Made by a program: the position numbers and the translations under genes. The notes below the pieces were generated by a model, which was not told the origin of the DNA, made no database searches, and was given only the letters and a program-made list of their open reading frames with translations. 64,000 bases of DNA from Bacteroidia bacterium (GTDB lineage: Bacteria; Bacteroidota; Bacteroidia; B-17B0; Aurantibacillaceae), in contig JAIOZA010000010.1 of NCBI GenBank assembly GCA_021740825.1, positions 1 to 64,000 on the forward strand, given 5' to 3'. Positions 8,106 through 16,459 of the stretch are shown piece after piece. Positions within the stretch are counted from its first letter, which is position 1. Each line of letters begins with the position of its first letter.

Positions 8106-9087
8106 ATATTTAAAAACATACAAGCTCATAATAGCTTGTATGTTTTTATTTAAAAATATCCTGTTTTCACAAAATCTATTATTGAACGGAAGTTTTGAGA
8201 GTTACACTGCGCCTGTTAATTGTTCAGGTGGTAGTGGTGGATTTGATAATTATAGTGTTTTTCCTGTAAATCACGTTGTAGATAATTGGTATCCTTTAAA
8301 TAGTCCTGATTATTTTTCCTCTTTATGTAGTGGTTCAAATAACAATGGAGCACCATTAAATGCGATTGGTTATAGTCAAGCTAAACAAGGCAGCAATTAT
8401 GTTGGAGCTATTCTGTTTACTGCAAACTATGAAACAAAAGAGTATATGTACCAACAGTTAAGCACACCTTTACAAGGTGGGAAAATATATTGTTTGAGTT
8501 TTTTTGTATCAAGAGCAGACAGGGTTACTCATGCAATTCACAGCATTGGAGCTTATTTTTCAAATAATGTTCAATCAGCAGCGATATTAGGATATGTAAA
8601 CGTTACACCACAAATTGTAAATCAAACAGGTTTTATTACAGATACAATTGGATGGACTCAAATACAAGGTTGTTTTACAGCAAATGGTGGAGAACAATAT
8701 ATTACAATTGGTAATTTCAATTCTAATGCTAATACAGATACGATGTTTGTAGGAAGTACAAATCCTCATCCTAACGCGTATAAATATGCTTACTATTTTA
8801 TTGATGATATAACCTTGATAGATCAAACAACTGTTGGAGTTAATGAGTTAGGTAATGAAAATAGTTTTAGTGTATATCCCAATCCTGCAAATGATGTTTT
8901 GAATATTAAAGTAGGTACAATAAAAGAAAACACTAAAATAAAAATCGCAGATGTAATTGGCAGAACTATTTTAATAACTGAATCCAAATCCCAATTAGAT
9001 ATTTCTTTTTTGGAGAAAGGAATTTACTTTGTTACTATACAACAAGAAGGTAAAACATTAGGTACTAAAAAAATAATCAAACAATAA
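8089..9087 (+). CDS. T9SS type A cargo, PSFE-family passenger (tandem copy 2)
   Basis: A 332-residue protein homologous to the preceding gene in its passenger (NLLLNGSFESYTAP, GGFDNYS, VDNWYPL, YMYQQLSTPLQGGKIYCL, GEQYITIGNFNSN, FIDDITLID), ending in a type A sorting domain (FSVYPNPANDVLNI ... GTKKIIKQ). The sorting domain is clearly different from that of copy 1, so the two halves have separate histories. The frame opens with TTG at 8089, overlapping the last 17 bases of copy 1; the only nearby ATG (8140) would give a signal of about 11 residues. The signal-peptide codons contain a near-perfect terminator-like hairpin. Tandem duplicate with unknown ligand. Confidence 0.85.
   Translation: MLLLSRYLKTYKLIIACMFLFKNILFSQNLLLNGSFESYTAPVNCSGGSGGFDNYSVFPVNHVVDNWYPLNSPDYFSSLCSGSNNNGAPLNAIGYSQAKQGSNYVGAILFTANYETKEYMYQQLSTPLQGGKIYCLSFFVSRADRVTHAIHSIGAYFSNNVQSAAILGYVNVTPQIVNQTGFITDTIGWTQIQGCFTANGGEQYITIGNFNSNANTDTMFVGSTNPHPNAYKYAYYFIDDITLIDQTTVGVNELGNENSFSVYPNPANDVLNIKVGTIKENTKIKIADVIGRTILITESKSQLDISFLEKGIYFVTIQQEGKTLGTKKIIKQ
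8112..8147 (+). terminator. perfect 15-bp hairpin with T-tract overlapping the start of 8089-9087
   Basis: Arms aaaaacatacaagct (8112-8126) and agcttgtatgttttt (8133-8147) are perfectly complementary around the loop cataat. It begins 7 bases after the stop codon of 7095-8105, so it has the position and form of an intrinsic terminator, yet it also encodes part of the signal peptide of the next gene. Confidence 0.7.
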
Positions 9088-9189
9088 TCCGTTTTTATCT
9101 GCTGCTAGTTCGAGTTACTAATTAAGCCAGCGCTTATAATGTGTTGTGAATTTTAAAGTGGCACATTATTTTCATAAAGTAACTTTTAG

Positions 9190-10164
9190 TTACCTTATTA
9201 ATTGAATATGTCCTTTATATGTTTTAGTTTCTGTTTTAATAAGGTAATAATAAACACCGCTATTATAGTCATCACCGTTCCAACTTATTTTGTATCCATT
9301 TTGTCTGGCAATTAAACTGCCCCATCTATTGTAAATAAAAAGTTCCATTAGTTCATCATATTCAATAAACCATTCATCATTTACTCCGTCTTTATTAGGA
9401 GTAAATACGTTAGGTATATTTATTTCATAATCAACGCATTTATATAAGGTAATATCATCTATAAAATAATAGTTATAATAATCTGGATAATGATAACTAG
9501 CAATAAAAACAGTATCAATAATACTGTCGTTTCTAAAATCACCTAAAGTAAAATACTCTTCGTTACCTTGAGCAATAAAATCACCTTCCCATAACTGCCA
9601 TTGTCCAATTTGTATATCGCTATATGACTTTTTAATACTAATTTGAGCCAATGAATTTGCTGTATTTTCAATATAAATAGAAGTATCATTTTGGGTAAAT
9701 AAACCTTGAATGACATTTGTTTTATAATTACTACTATCAGCCAATGATGCATAAAACTGTAAACAATATTTTGTATTTGCTTGCAGTTTACTATTTAATT
9801 TAACTCTAGCGTATTCTTTGACATAAGCTAGTGTATTATTAAAAGCATCATTAGCATAAGGGCAAAAGCCAATAAAACCATTACCTGTTTTAGGATACTG
9901 AAAACCTGCAACAGTTGAGGGGACTGCAAATGACCAATTAGAAGGACTACAAGTGTTAAAATAGTCTGTTGAGCCACCACCAAATGGAATATACCAATTA
10001 TATAAGCTATCGAATATAGCTGCTTGGTATTGAGCACCAAACGCAACAAATGAACAGTTTTTGTAACCTTCAAAACTACTATTGGGTATTAAATTAGTTT
10101 GCGTTTTAGCTTCACAGCAAAACAGCATAAACAAAAGAAAAAATATTTTAAAAAGTTTTTTCAA
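9190..10164 (-). CDS. T9SS type B (gliding-motility CTD) cargo with PSFE-family passenger
   Basis: A 324-residue protein: signal peptide (residues 1-22), passenger starting TNLIPNSSFEGYKNCSF with the same landmarks as the two + strand genes next door (YNWYIPFGGGSTDYF, LQANTKYCLQFYASLAD, GNEEYFTLGDFRND, YFIDDITLYKC), then a type B sorting domain (IPNVFTPNKDGVNDEW, IYNRWGSLI, WNGDDYNSGVYYYLI) from about residue 245. The type B domain (gliding motility-associated C-terminal domain, TIGR04131 family) directs export through T9SS by a route that differs from type A. A conserved passenger with two kinds of sorting tag in adjacent genes is notable. Convergent with 8089-9087. Confidence 0.9.
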   Translation of the reverse strand: MKKLFKIFFLLFMLFCCEAKTQTNLIPNSSFEGYKNCSFVAFGAQYQAAIFDSLYNWYIPFGGGSTDYFNTCSPSNWSFAVPSTVAGFQYPKTGNGFIGFCPYANDAFNNTLAYVKEYARVKLNSKLQANTKYCLQFYASLADSSNYKTNVIQGLFTQNDTSIYIENTANSLAQISIKKSYSDIQIGQWQLWEGDFIAQGNEEYFTLGDFRNDSIIDTVFIASYHYPDYYNYYFIDDITLYKCVDYEINIPNVFTPNKDGVNDEWFIEYDELMELFIYNRWGSLIARQNGYKISWNGDDYNSGVYYYLIKTETKTYKGHIQLIR

Positions 10165-10236
10165 TTAATATATTAGTTAAAATGCTGATTATTGGTAACA
10201 TATTATTGTTTTATGAATAACTTAATTATCTGCAAT

Positions 10237-10344
10237 TTATTGCTTAATAATTTTAACTGTTTTGCTAGTACTCTTTTCTTGTATGGTTAAAAAATACATT
10301 CCCGCTGTAAGATTTTGCAAATTAATTTGAGTAGTAAAATACAG
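10237..10344 (-). pseudogene. orphan T9SS type A sorting-domain fragment
   Basis: On the - strand, 35 codons read LYFTTQINLQNLTAGMYFLT then IQEKSTSKTVKIIKQ and a stop, matching the end of the cargo proteins at 1338-6784, with a small internal deletion. A TGA stop lies immediately upstream in frame, and no passenger remains. The flanking bases (gaataactta near 10215) are also shared with those genes. Confidence 0.75.
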
Positions 10345-10573
10345 TCAAATATAAATTCATTTTTATTAAAATCTCTTTTTTATTAAAAACCGATACAAGT
10401 TTATTTATAAACATAGTAATTCGTTGTAAACTGGTTTAGAAGGATTGAATCATTTTATAATGGTGTTGCTTTAGTTCATGACGACAATTATAACTCGTTT
10501 TTAATTGATGAAACAGGTTCTTACGTCCGATAATACTGATTTTTTAATGTACTATGTTGTAGAAATTAGATTT

Positions 10574-10771
10574 AATCAACATACTATATTTATAGAAGTT
10601 AGTGCTAATCAACATACTATAAACATAGAAGTTAGTACTAATCAACGTACTATGAACATAGAAGTTAGTGCTAATCAACATACTATAAACATAGAAGTTA
10701 GTACAAATCAACGTACTATAAACATAGAAGTTAGTACTAATCAACGTACTATGAACATAGAAGTTAGTATG
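10574..10771. repeat. 33-bp tandem array, six copies plus a decayed one
   Basis: Six consecutive 33-bp units beginning aatcaac(a/g)tactat start at 10574, 10607, 10640, 10673, 10706 and 10739; a degenerate partial unit precedes them (about 10549-10573). Units alternate between a few variants (catactataaac, cgtactatgaac), suggesting a higher-order 66-bp period. Because 33 is a multiple of three both strands stay open: the + strand would encode an 11-residue repeat (NQRTMNIEVSA type) within a 108-codon frame at 10505-10831. I see no signal peptide, domain or start context, so I annotate the array and not a gene. There are no spacers, so it is not CRISPR. Confidence 0.85.
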
Positions 10772-11120
10772 ATAAATAAAGTGCATTCCAAGCGTTTTTT
10801 CTGTCATAAAGTTTTTTGTAAAATTACGTAAATGCTTGAAAGAAGATTTTAATGCAAATTTAAAGTCGCAATTAAGATTCCATTTAAAATTGTCAAATTT
10901 AGTGGCTTTGAAAAGTATCTATAAATTCTATTTATCAAGGAGTTTTTATTATATTTGAAATCTAATCTGAAGATTAATTTTGATTCAACTATGTTTCAAC
11001 TGAGTTGACATAATGTTAGTAAATGCATTGATATCAATATAATAACAATAAGTTCTCGACTCCGCTCGAACTGACAAACAAGCCTTAATGTTTTTTTAGT
11101 CTATTTTATATGAGCTAATG

Positions 11121-11217
11121 GTATTAGTCACACTGAATTTGATTCAGGGTCTCTGAGATGTTGAATCAAGTTCAGCATGACCACCATTTGGACCATGTAA
11201 TAAATGTATTTGGTATA
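11121..11217 (+). repeat. dispersed palindromic element, copy 1
   Basis: Contains the nested palindrome ctgaatttgattcag ... ttgaatcaagttcag and a right end ttggaccatgtaataaatg followed by tatttggtat. Two further copies occur at 41698-41812 (inverted) and 51669-51779. This copy is shorter on its left side and more diverged. It does not overlap any coding region. Confidence 0.85.
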
Positions 11218-11265
11218 TAGTCACGGATTGAAAATCCGCGACAGCAATTACAAATCCGCAACAAC

Positions 11266-11297
11266 AAAAAAAAAGAGCCAACTGGCTCTTTTTTTTT
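11266..11297 (-). terminator. intrinsic terminator of 11318-13174
   Basis: Stem agagcca (11274-11280) / tggctct (11283-11289), flanked by a run of A on one side and T on the other, so it can act in both directions. It lies 20 bp past the stop codon of the T9SS gene on the - strand. Confidence 0.9.
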
Positions 11298-11317
11298 AAA
11301 CAATTATTTTGATTGGA

Positions 11318-13174
11318 TTAGTTAATCATAACAATTACACTACTTCTAATTCCTTCAAATATTAAAGAACAAATGTATCTGCCCGGAGCAATTTTTGTTG
11401 GAGGATTTACATCCATTTTATTTGAATCAATTGAGTTTGAGTAAAATGTAGTTGAGTAAATCTCATGCCCGTCATTCATATCATTTAAAACAATTTGTAC
11501 TTCGTGGTTATTTTCAATTCCCGAGAAATCAACTGTAAACTGACCACTGTTTGGGTTTGGATAAACTGTAAACGTAATGTTTTTAGCTTTAATATGATCT
11601 ACTGAAACAATTTTTGAAATAACCGTTGTTTTATCAGCGTTAACTTGCTTAATGCGGTAATAATTTACACCATCATTTGCATTTGCATCGCTAAAGCTAT
11701 ATTCTAATTTTGTTACAGTACCTTTTACGGCTTTACTTTTTATTTTACTTAACTCATTAAAGTCAGTTCCATCTGTACTACTTTCAATTACTAAATCATT
11801 AGCTGGAAACTTTTCGCTATACGTTGTAAATACAATATTTGGATTACTTTTTTTATCAGCTACCGTTTTAATATCTATTTTGTTGGTGTTAGCTGTTCTT
11901 TGAGCATTAACAGGAAAGCTTACTACAGGTGATATTACAACACGTTTATCAGCATTAAATTGTTTTACGCGGTAGTATTTTAAATCTTCAGTAGCTTTTA
12001 CATCAGTAAAACTATACTCAATTTTAGTTATTTTACCTTCTGTTGCTTTACTTTTTATTTGTGTTAGCTCAGTAAAATTAACACCATCTATACCGCTTTC
12101 AATTACTAAATTGTTTGCAGGAAACTTTTCGCTATAAGTTGTAAAAATAATAGTTGCTTTGTTATTAGCATCAGCAACCGTTTTAATATCTATTTTGTTT
12201 GTGTTAGCTATTCTGTTTGCATTGTTGTTTGGATCAACATAAGTAGAACCTGAAATAGTGATATTATCAATAGCTACTGAAATTGGAGCTGATGCAAATG
12301 ATAAAGTTGATGCATTGGTTTGAACAGTTGAGGTGCCTGTAGAAAAAGTCATGCCAGTGTTAGTAGATGATTCATTTGTTTCTTCAGTTGTCGTGCCAGT
12401 AGAGGTGGAAATAACCAACGTATTTGTAGTAGTGTTGGTTAATTCTTCTGATCCACCAACGATCGAACTTGAAGTGTCAGTTGGAACAGAAGAATCTGCG
12501 TCAACCACCGAATTTTTCCATCTAAAACCAATTTTTACAGCAGGATTATTGTTTGCGGAGGCAGGTAAAATATAGGTATCTGATTTTTTCCATAAAGCCC
12601 TGCCATCACTGCAAGATTCGTTATTTGTTGCACCTAATTTTGTTAACAAATTCCACAAAGTACCATCAAAATAATATAATGAAAATTCATCCGATCCAGC
12701 TTCTCCACCACAAAAATAATCAAAACTAAAGGTAACATTTGCTTTTCCAACACAATTAATTTGAGGAGTTTCTATTCTGTAATCAGATAAAGAATTTTCA
12801 CCTTTATAAAACTTTGCTCCAAATTCAACAACGGTTTCTTCAGTTGCACTTTTAAGTCTAAATGAACTTCTACTAATATGCAAAGTATTATTAACTAAAG
12901 ACGCATCTTTTTTATAACCATTAGAACAATTACCAGCTCCCATACCGGCTTCTATTGCACTAATAAACCATTTATTTGGTTTGGTGCCGTTGGCACTTAA
13001 TTCTGTAATATTCCATGTACCATTTGAATTATAGTTTTCCCCTAAAATTGGTTGGTAAGCATTTGTATTAAACGTTCCAAAATCTTCCGACCAAAAAACT
13101 TGGGAAGATATATTTAAGAAACTTATTAAAGCTAACATAATAAGTGACTTTTTTCTTGTAAATAAATTTTTCAT
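11318..13174 (-). CDS. T9SS type A cargo with duplicated module and Ser/Thr-rich linker
   Basis: A 618-residue protein. After a signal peptide (ending NISSQ) comes a region of about 200 residues with paired cysteines (VFWSEDFGTF, CSDGRALWKKSDTY) that looks like a secreted carbohydrate- or surface-binding domain, but I cannot assign a family. Residues about 225-300 are a low-complexity Thr/Ser linker. Two copies of a module of about 95 residues follow (NTNKIDIKTVAD, IFTTYSEKFPANNLVIES, YYRVKQFNADK), resembling the fibronectin-like domain that often precedes T9SS tails. The tail is a type A domain (FTVYPNPNSGQFTVDF). The gene ends at a strong terminator and is probably monocistronic. Confidence 0.88.
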   Translation of the reverse strand: MKNLFTRKKSLIMLALISFLNISSQVFWSEDFGTFNTNAYQPILGENYNSNGTWNITELSANGTKPNKWFISAIEAGMGAGNCSNGYKKDASLVNNTLHISRSSFRLKSATEETVVEFGAKFYKGENSLSDYRIETPQINCVGKANVTFSFDYFCGGEAGSDEFSLYYFDGTLWNLLTKLGATNNESCSDGRALWKKSDTYILPASANNNPAVKIGFRWKNSVVDADSSVPTDTSSSIVGGSEELTNTTTNTLVISTSTGTTTEETNESSTNTGMTFSTGTSTVQTNASTLSFASAPISVAIDNITISGSTYVDPNNNANRIANTNKIDIKTVADANNKATIIFTTYSEKFPANNLVIESGIDGVNFTELTQIKSKATEGKITKIEYSFTDVKATEDLKYYRVKQFNADKRVVISPVVSFPVNAQRTANTNKIDIKTVADKKSNPNIVFTTYSEKFPANDLVIESSTDGTDFNELSKIKSKAVKGTVTKLEYSFSDANANDGVNYYRIKQVNADKTTVISKIVSVDHIKAKNITFTVYPNPNSGQFTVDFSGIENNHEVQIVLNDMNDGHEIYSTTFYSNSIDSNKMDVNPPTKIAPGRYICSLIFEGIRSSVIVMIN

Positions 13175-13261
13175 AAAAATTGGTTTTTAAATTAATAATG
13201 ATGTCAGTTGTTGTTAATCAAATTATGTGCCAAAAAAACAATTTGAAAAATAAGATAAATT

Positions 13262-13651
13262 TTATTCGAATCTTTGTTTTAATAATTCAGGAGGGGTTTC
13301 CTTAATAATCATAGAAGCATCCGCTTGTTTAATAGTTAAAGACTTATGTTTTAATAATTCAGTAGGTGTTTCTTTAATAATCATTGAAGCATCTGCTTGT
13401 TTAACAGCTATGTTTTTACATTTTAATAATTCAGGGGGTGTTTCTTTAATAATCATTGAAGCATCTGCTTGCTTAATTTCAACTGCTAGTTTTTTAGTTG
13501 AAAAATTAGTAATTAAATTAGAATTATACGATTCGCTTATTGGTTCATTGTAAATTAAATTATTTTTTTTATCTCCAATAATATTTTGGATTTGTGCAAA
13601 ATAAAAATTATGAAAAACAAATATGATAATCGAAGTTAATATTAAATTCAT
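13262..13651 (-). CDS. small exported repeat protein (24-residue repeats)
   Basis: A 129-residue protein with a hydrophobic N-terminus that looks like a signal peptide (ILTSIIIFVFHNFYFAQ) and a C-terminal half made of three copies of KQADASMIIKETPPELLK, each followed by six variable residues. The underlying DNA repeat is 72 bp. I know no family for it. It begins 12 bp after the stop of 13664-15028 on the same strand and is probably co-transcribed with it. The strict conservation of the 18-residue core at the protein level suggests either very recent duplication or a binding function for each repeat. No T9SS tail. Confidence 0.7.
   Translation of the reverse strand: MNLILTSIIIFVFHNFYFAQIQNIIGDKKNNLIYNEPISESYNSNLITNFSTKKLAVEIKQADASMIIKETPPELLKCKNIAVKQADASMIIKETPTELLKHKSLTIKQADASMIIKETPPELLKQRFE
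13277..13480 (-). repeat. 72-bp tandem repeat, about 2.8 copies, within 13262-13651
   Basis: Units start at 13277, 13349 and 13421 with ttttaataattcag. Each contains the complement of the KQADASMIIKETP codons; the third is truncated at its outer end. Confidence 0.85.
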
Positions 13652-13663
13652 TTTATATATTTT

Positions 13664-15028
13664 TTAATTTTTAATAAAAGTTACTGTTAATTCTCCAACA
13701 AAAACACTTGCAGATGTTCCTCCAATAGTAAATCTATTAGCATTAGCAACAGCAGTACCAAGCGGTTGCGAAGCAGTAGGAGCTCCAAAGGCTCCAAACC
13801 CAATTGTATGACTACCTTGCGTTAAAGTAATAGCCTGACTAAAACTTGCATACTGAAATTTAGTTGGATGAGTGTTATTTACAATAATTCTTTGATAGAG
13901 ACCTGCTGGCATAAAAGCATTATCTACTATCACAGCCACATCTGCTGCCACGACACTTAGGGCACTACTTCCATTTCCTGTGCCATTTACTCCTATACCA
14001 CCACTAATCAAAACCTTGCAATTAGCAGGCACGTTTATGGTTACTGGGAAACCAGGAATAAAATAAAAACCAACATTATCACTAATTTGAATATTACCGG
14101 TTGAAAAATACGTTGTACTACTTTGGCCTAATGCGCCCCAAGTAGGCACTGCACCCGCACCTGCAGAAGTTAACACTTGGCCGCTTGTGCCAGCAGAACC
14201 ACCTGGCATTAATGCACCACTAAATTGTACATTACCTGTAACATCTAAAGGTTGTGTAGGAGCATTATTATTAATACCTACGTTACCTGCATTACTTATC
14301 CTCATTCTTTCTATAAGTGTCGAGCTTCCCGATGGAGTTGTTGAAAAAATCAACCGTGAAGGCAAACTTGTAGAGGTATGAGCTCCATCTGCTTCTGCTC
14401 CAACTCTAACAACATTTGGCCATGATCCAGAACTTTGGTATGCTTGAAAGTTATTATAACCAATCACATCGTTTGCAACTAAATTAGCCTCTGCGCCGAC
14501 TGAACCATTAGACCTTCGCTGTATTATATTTGGGTTACCTGCATATTTCCACGCCAAAATATTACCACCATTAACTTCTAATAACTGCCCGGGTGCACTT
14601 GTTCCAATACCAACATTACCACCAGATAAAATTCTCATTTTTTCTGTATTATTAGTTTTAAAAACTAAATCTTGCGCATCAGTTGTTCCTAAAAAATTGG
14701 TTGATGGAGAAGTGCTTGCATTACCTGTAAGCTTCCAATCGCTATTAGCGCCTGTTGCTAATAACACCCATGAAGAACCATCAAAATAATAAAAATTATT
14801 TAAAGTTATATCATATACCAATAAACCAGTAGCAGGAGTTGCTGCAATTGCTATTCGCTGTGTCGAGGTCATCCTTGGTATAAGTAATCCCTTGGTAGTT
14901 GAAACTATATCTAACATAGCATCTACATTGGGAGCAGTGCCACTAGAGTTAATACCAACATTTTGTGCGGTAGTAGTTTGCAAAACAGCTACAAAGGATA
15001 GGGCAGAAAGTAAAAATTTTAGTTTCAT
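13664..15028 (-). CDS. secreted protein with tail-fibre-like stalk and C1q/TNF-like C-terminus
   Basis: A 454-residue protein with a signal peptide (ending TTTAQ). The first half has motifs typical of Bacteroidota stalk proteins (PNVDAMLDIVSTTKGLLIPR, MTSTQRIAI, NNFYYFDGSSWV, EKMRILSGGNVGIGTSAPG, repeated GNVGINNNAPTQPLDV). The last 140 or so residues form a Gly/Val-rich beta domain ending FVGELTVTFIKN, which suggests a C1q/TNF-like jelly roll by appearance. There is no T9SS tail and no S74 chaperone. The start ATG (complement of 15026-15028) is preceded by a leader sequence also found upstream of 33373-33759. Likely structural or adhesive surface protein. It lies in a run with the genes on either side, and 13262-13651 follows after 12 bp. 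Confidence 0.82.
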   Translation of the reverse strand: MKLKFLLSALSFVAVLQTTTAQNVGINSSGTAPNVDAMLDIVSTTKGLLIPRMTSTQRIAIAATPATGLLVYDITLNNFYYFDGSSWVLLATGANSDWKLTGNASTSPSTNFLGTTDAQDLVFKTNNTEKMRILSGGNVGIGTSAPGQLLEVNGGNILAWKYAGNPNIIQRRSNGSVGAEANLVANDVIGYNNFQAYQSSGSWPNVVRVGAEADGAHTSTSLPSRLIFSTTPSGSSTLIERMRISNAGNVGINNNAPTQPLDVTGNVQFSGALMPGGSAGTSGQVLTSAGAGAVPTWGALGQSSTTYFSTGNIQISDNVGFYFIPGFPVTINVPANCKVLISGGIGVNGTGNGSSALSVVAADVAVIVDNAFMPAGLYQRIIVNNTHPTKFQYASFSQAITLTQGSHTIGFGAFGAPTASQPLGTAVANANRFTIGGTSASVFVGELTVTFIKN

Positions 15029-15132
15029 AAGTAGATATTTATTGGTTTTTAATTGTCTTATGGTTTAGCCAGTTTATCTTCATTTGTGTTTGGGTAAACA
15101 TGGCTATTTCATAAGTAGATATTTATTGGTTT
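15023..15132 (-). repeat. duplicated leader: 26-bp direct repeats flanking an inverted repeat
   Basis: The same 26 bases (beginning tttcataagtagatattt) occur at 15023-15048, across the start codon of 13664-15028, and at 15107-15132, ending at the stop codon of 15131-16459. Between them lies tagccagttta (about 15066-15076), an arm that pairs with taaacatggcta (about 15095-15106). The interval is related to the leader at 33762-33930. Confidence 0.75.
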
Positions 15133-16459
15133 AGTTATCGGTTATTATTATTTTTTTACTGGTTAAGGGTTGGTTGTTTCTAATAATGGTTACATAGTAA
15201 ACACCATTACAAATGGTATTTAAATTTAAGTTAAACTGGTTGTTACCTTGCTGGGTGCCTATTGGCTGGTTAAGCATCACTTGGCCAAGGGTATTGTGTA
15301 TAATCACATTATCATTACTCTCTATTAAAGAGTTTACAAACAAGGTCACGTTTTTAGTACCATTATTGGTAATGGTAATTTGGTCCGTTTTTCCGTTGCA
15401 AGGTTGTGCTGCAATGAGTTTTAATTTTTTAGTAGTATTATCAAAATCCGTTTGCCATAGTTCGTAATACGTAATGGCATCTTGTTGCACATCTAAGGCA
15501 TATTGGTAGCAATGTTTTTGGCTTGTAGTGCCGTTACCATTTATTTTATCAATGGTTGTAAAATTAATTCCATCAACAGATTGAGTAAGCGTAAAATAAT
15601 GGTTATTGGTTTCGGTAGCGGTGCACCATTGTAAAACTGTTTCTTTATTAACGCAGTTTGCTTCAAAGCTAATTAACTCAATTGGTAGTGGCTTGCTATT
15701 ATCGTTCAAGGTCCATGCTCTAAAAAAATTAGCAGGAGTAACAGTTACACCACTAACGGTGTTGGTAACAGTATTAGTTGTACCTGCAGGTAAAAAAGTT
15801 GAGAATCCTTCCCAGTCGCTTGTATTTGGATTATAGCGTTGTGCTTGTAAGTTTGCTTCGGCAATTGAATTAAAGGTCCCTGTTCCGTTTATTGCTAACT
15901 CATCATCCAAATAAGTAAAATCAAGTGTAACGGCAGGTTTTGTTGTATAACCAGTGGCATCAATAATCCAAAAACGATCGATGGTTTTATCTGAATTATT
16001 TGTTATCGCATTTGAGCCCATATTAAGAACTCCAGTAGGCAGGTAGGCAGTATTATCATATCCTGTTGCTCTAATAGCTGCTACAGTACTTGAAAATTTA
16101 ATATTTCCAGCACCAACTCCTGCTGATGTAGGTGTAATTGTAAGCGGAAGTTGTTCTAACGTATTGGATAAATAGGGCACTGTGATAGAGGTTGTTGCTG
16201 TGGCTAAATTATATTGCAAAATATTATACTCAGATTCTAAAACAATACCATTGGTAGGAGTACCTGCAGTTACAATAGTTTTTATTGGCGTTGCCGGTGG
16301 TGTATTTAACACAAAATAAATAGGCGTTCCACTTGTACCTCCGTTTAACTTAACCACGCCGCCATTGTTTAATACCAATTGCGCAAATGCAGGCGCGGTA
16401 ATTAAATAGGCAATTGCTATAAAAAAACTCAATACAACTTTAGTAATTCTTAAACTCAT
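15131..16459 (-). CDS. T9SS type A-like secreted protein
   Basis: A 442-residue protein with a signal peptide (residues 1-26, ending PAFAQ). An Ala/Thr-rich region follows with beta-strand character (LVLNNGGVVKLNGGTSGTPI, DRFWIIDATGYTTKPAVTLD), then the module LPIELISFEANCVNKETVLQ, with WCTATETNNHYF after it, that commonly precedes T9SS tails in Bacteroidota, and a C-terminal sorting domain (VIIHNTLGQVML ... NGVYYVTIIRN ... SKKIIITDN). Its recognisable end supports T9SS export, though the PNP motif of type A tails is missing. The upstream gap to the divergent response regulator is 324 bp. Function unknown. Confidence 0.82.
   Translation of the reverse strand: MSLRITKVVLSFFIAIAYLITAPAFAQLVLNNGGVVKLNGGTSGTPIYFVLNTPPATPIKTIVTAGTPTNGIVLESEYNILQYNLATATTSITVPYLSNTLEQLPLTITPTSAGVGAGNIKFSSTVAAIRATGYDNTAYLPTGVLNMGSNAITNNSDKTIDRFWIIDATGYTTKPAVTLDFTYLDDELAINGTGTFNSIAEANLQAQRYNPNTSDWEGFSTFLPAGTTNTVTNTVSGVTVTPANFFRAWTLNDNSKPLPIELISFEANCVNKETVLQWCTATETNNHYFTLTQSVDGINFTTIDKINGNGTTSQKHCYQYALDVQQDAITYYELWQTDFDNTTKKLKLIAAQPCNGKTDQITITNNGTKNVTLFVNSLIESNDNVIIHNTLGQVMLNQPIGTQQGNNQFNLNLNTICNGVYYVTIIRNNQPLTSKKIIITDN

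Larger units (their letters stand above)
10345..11265. other. gene-poor interval with repeats
   Basis: Between the orphan sorting domain and the terminator at 11266 I find no convincing gene. The interval holds the 33-bp array (10574-10771), a short REP-like sequence around 11051-11076 (ttctcgactccgctcgaac, an imperfect inverted repeat), one copy of the 100-bp palindromic element (11121-11217) and a third small repeat around 11223-11262 with two cggatt/atccg motifs. Accumulation of repeats suggests a neutral or frequently rearranged spacer. Confidence 0.6.

Noticed and set aside
10549-10771. CRISPR array
   Set aside because: The units are contiguous without unique spacers, and no cas gene is present.
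10505-10831. 108-codon frame over the 33-bp array as a gene
   Set aside because: The frame exists because the repeat unit is a multiple of three; the opposite strand is open too. No signal peptide, domain or promoter supports it.
13664-15028. Phage tail fibre gene
   Set aside because: It has a signal peptide and no phage neighbours; this stalk type is common in secreted proteins of Bacteroidota.
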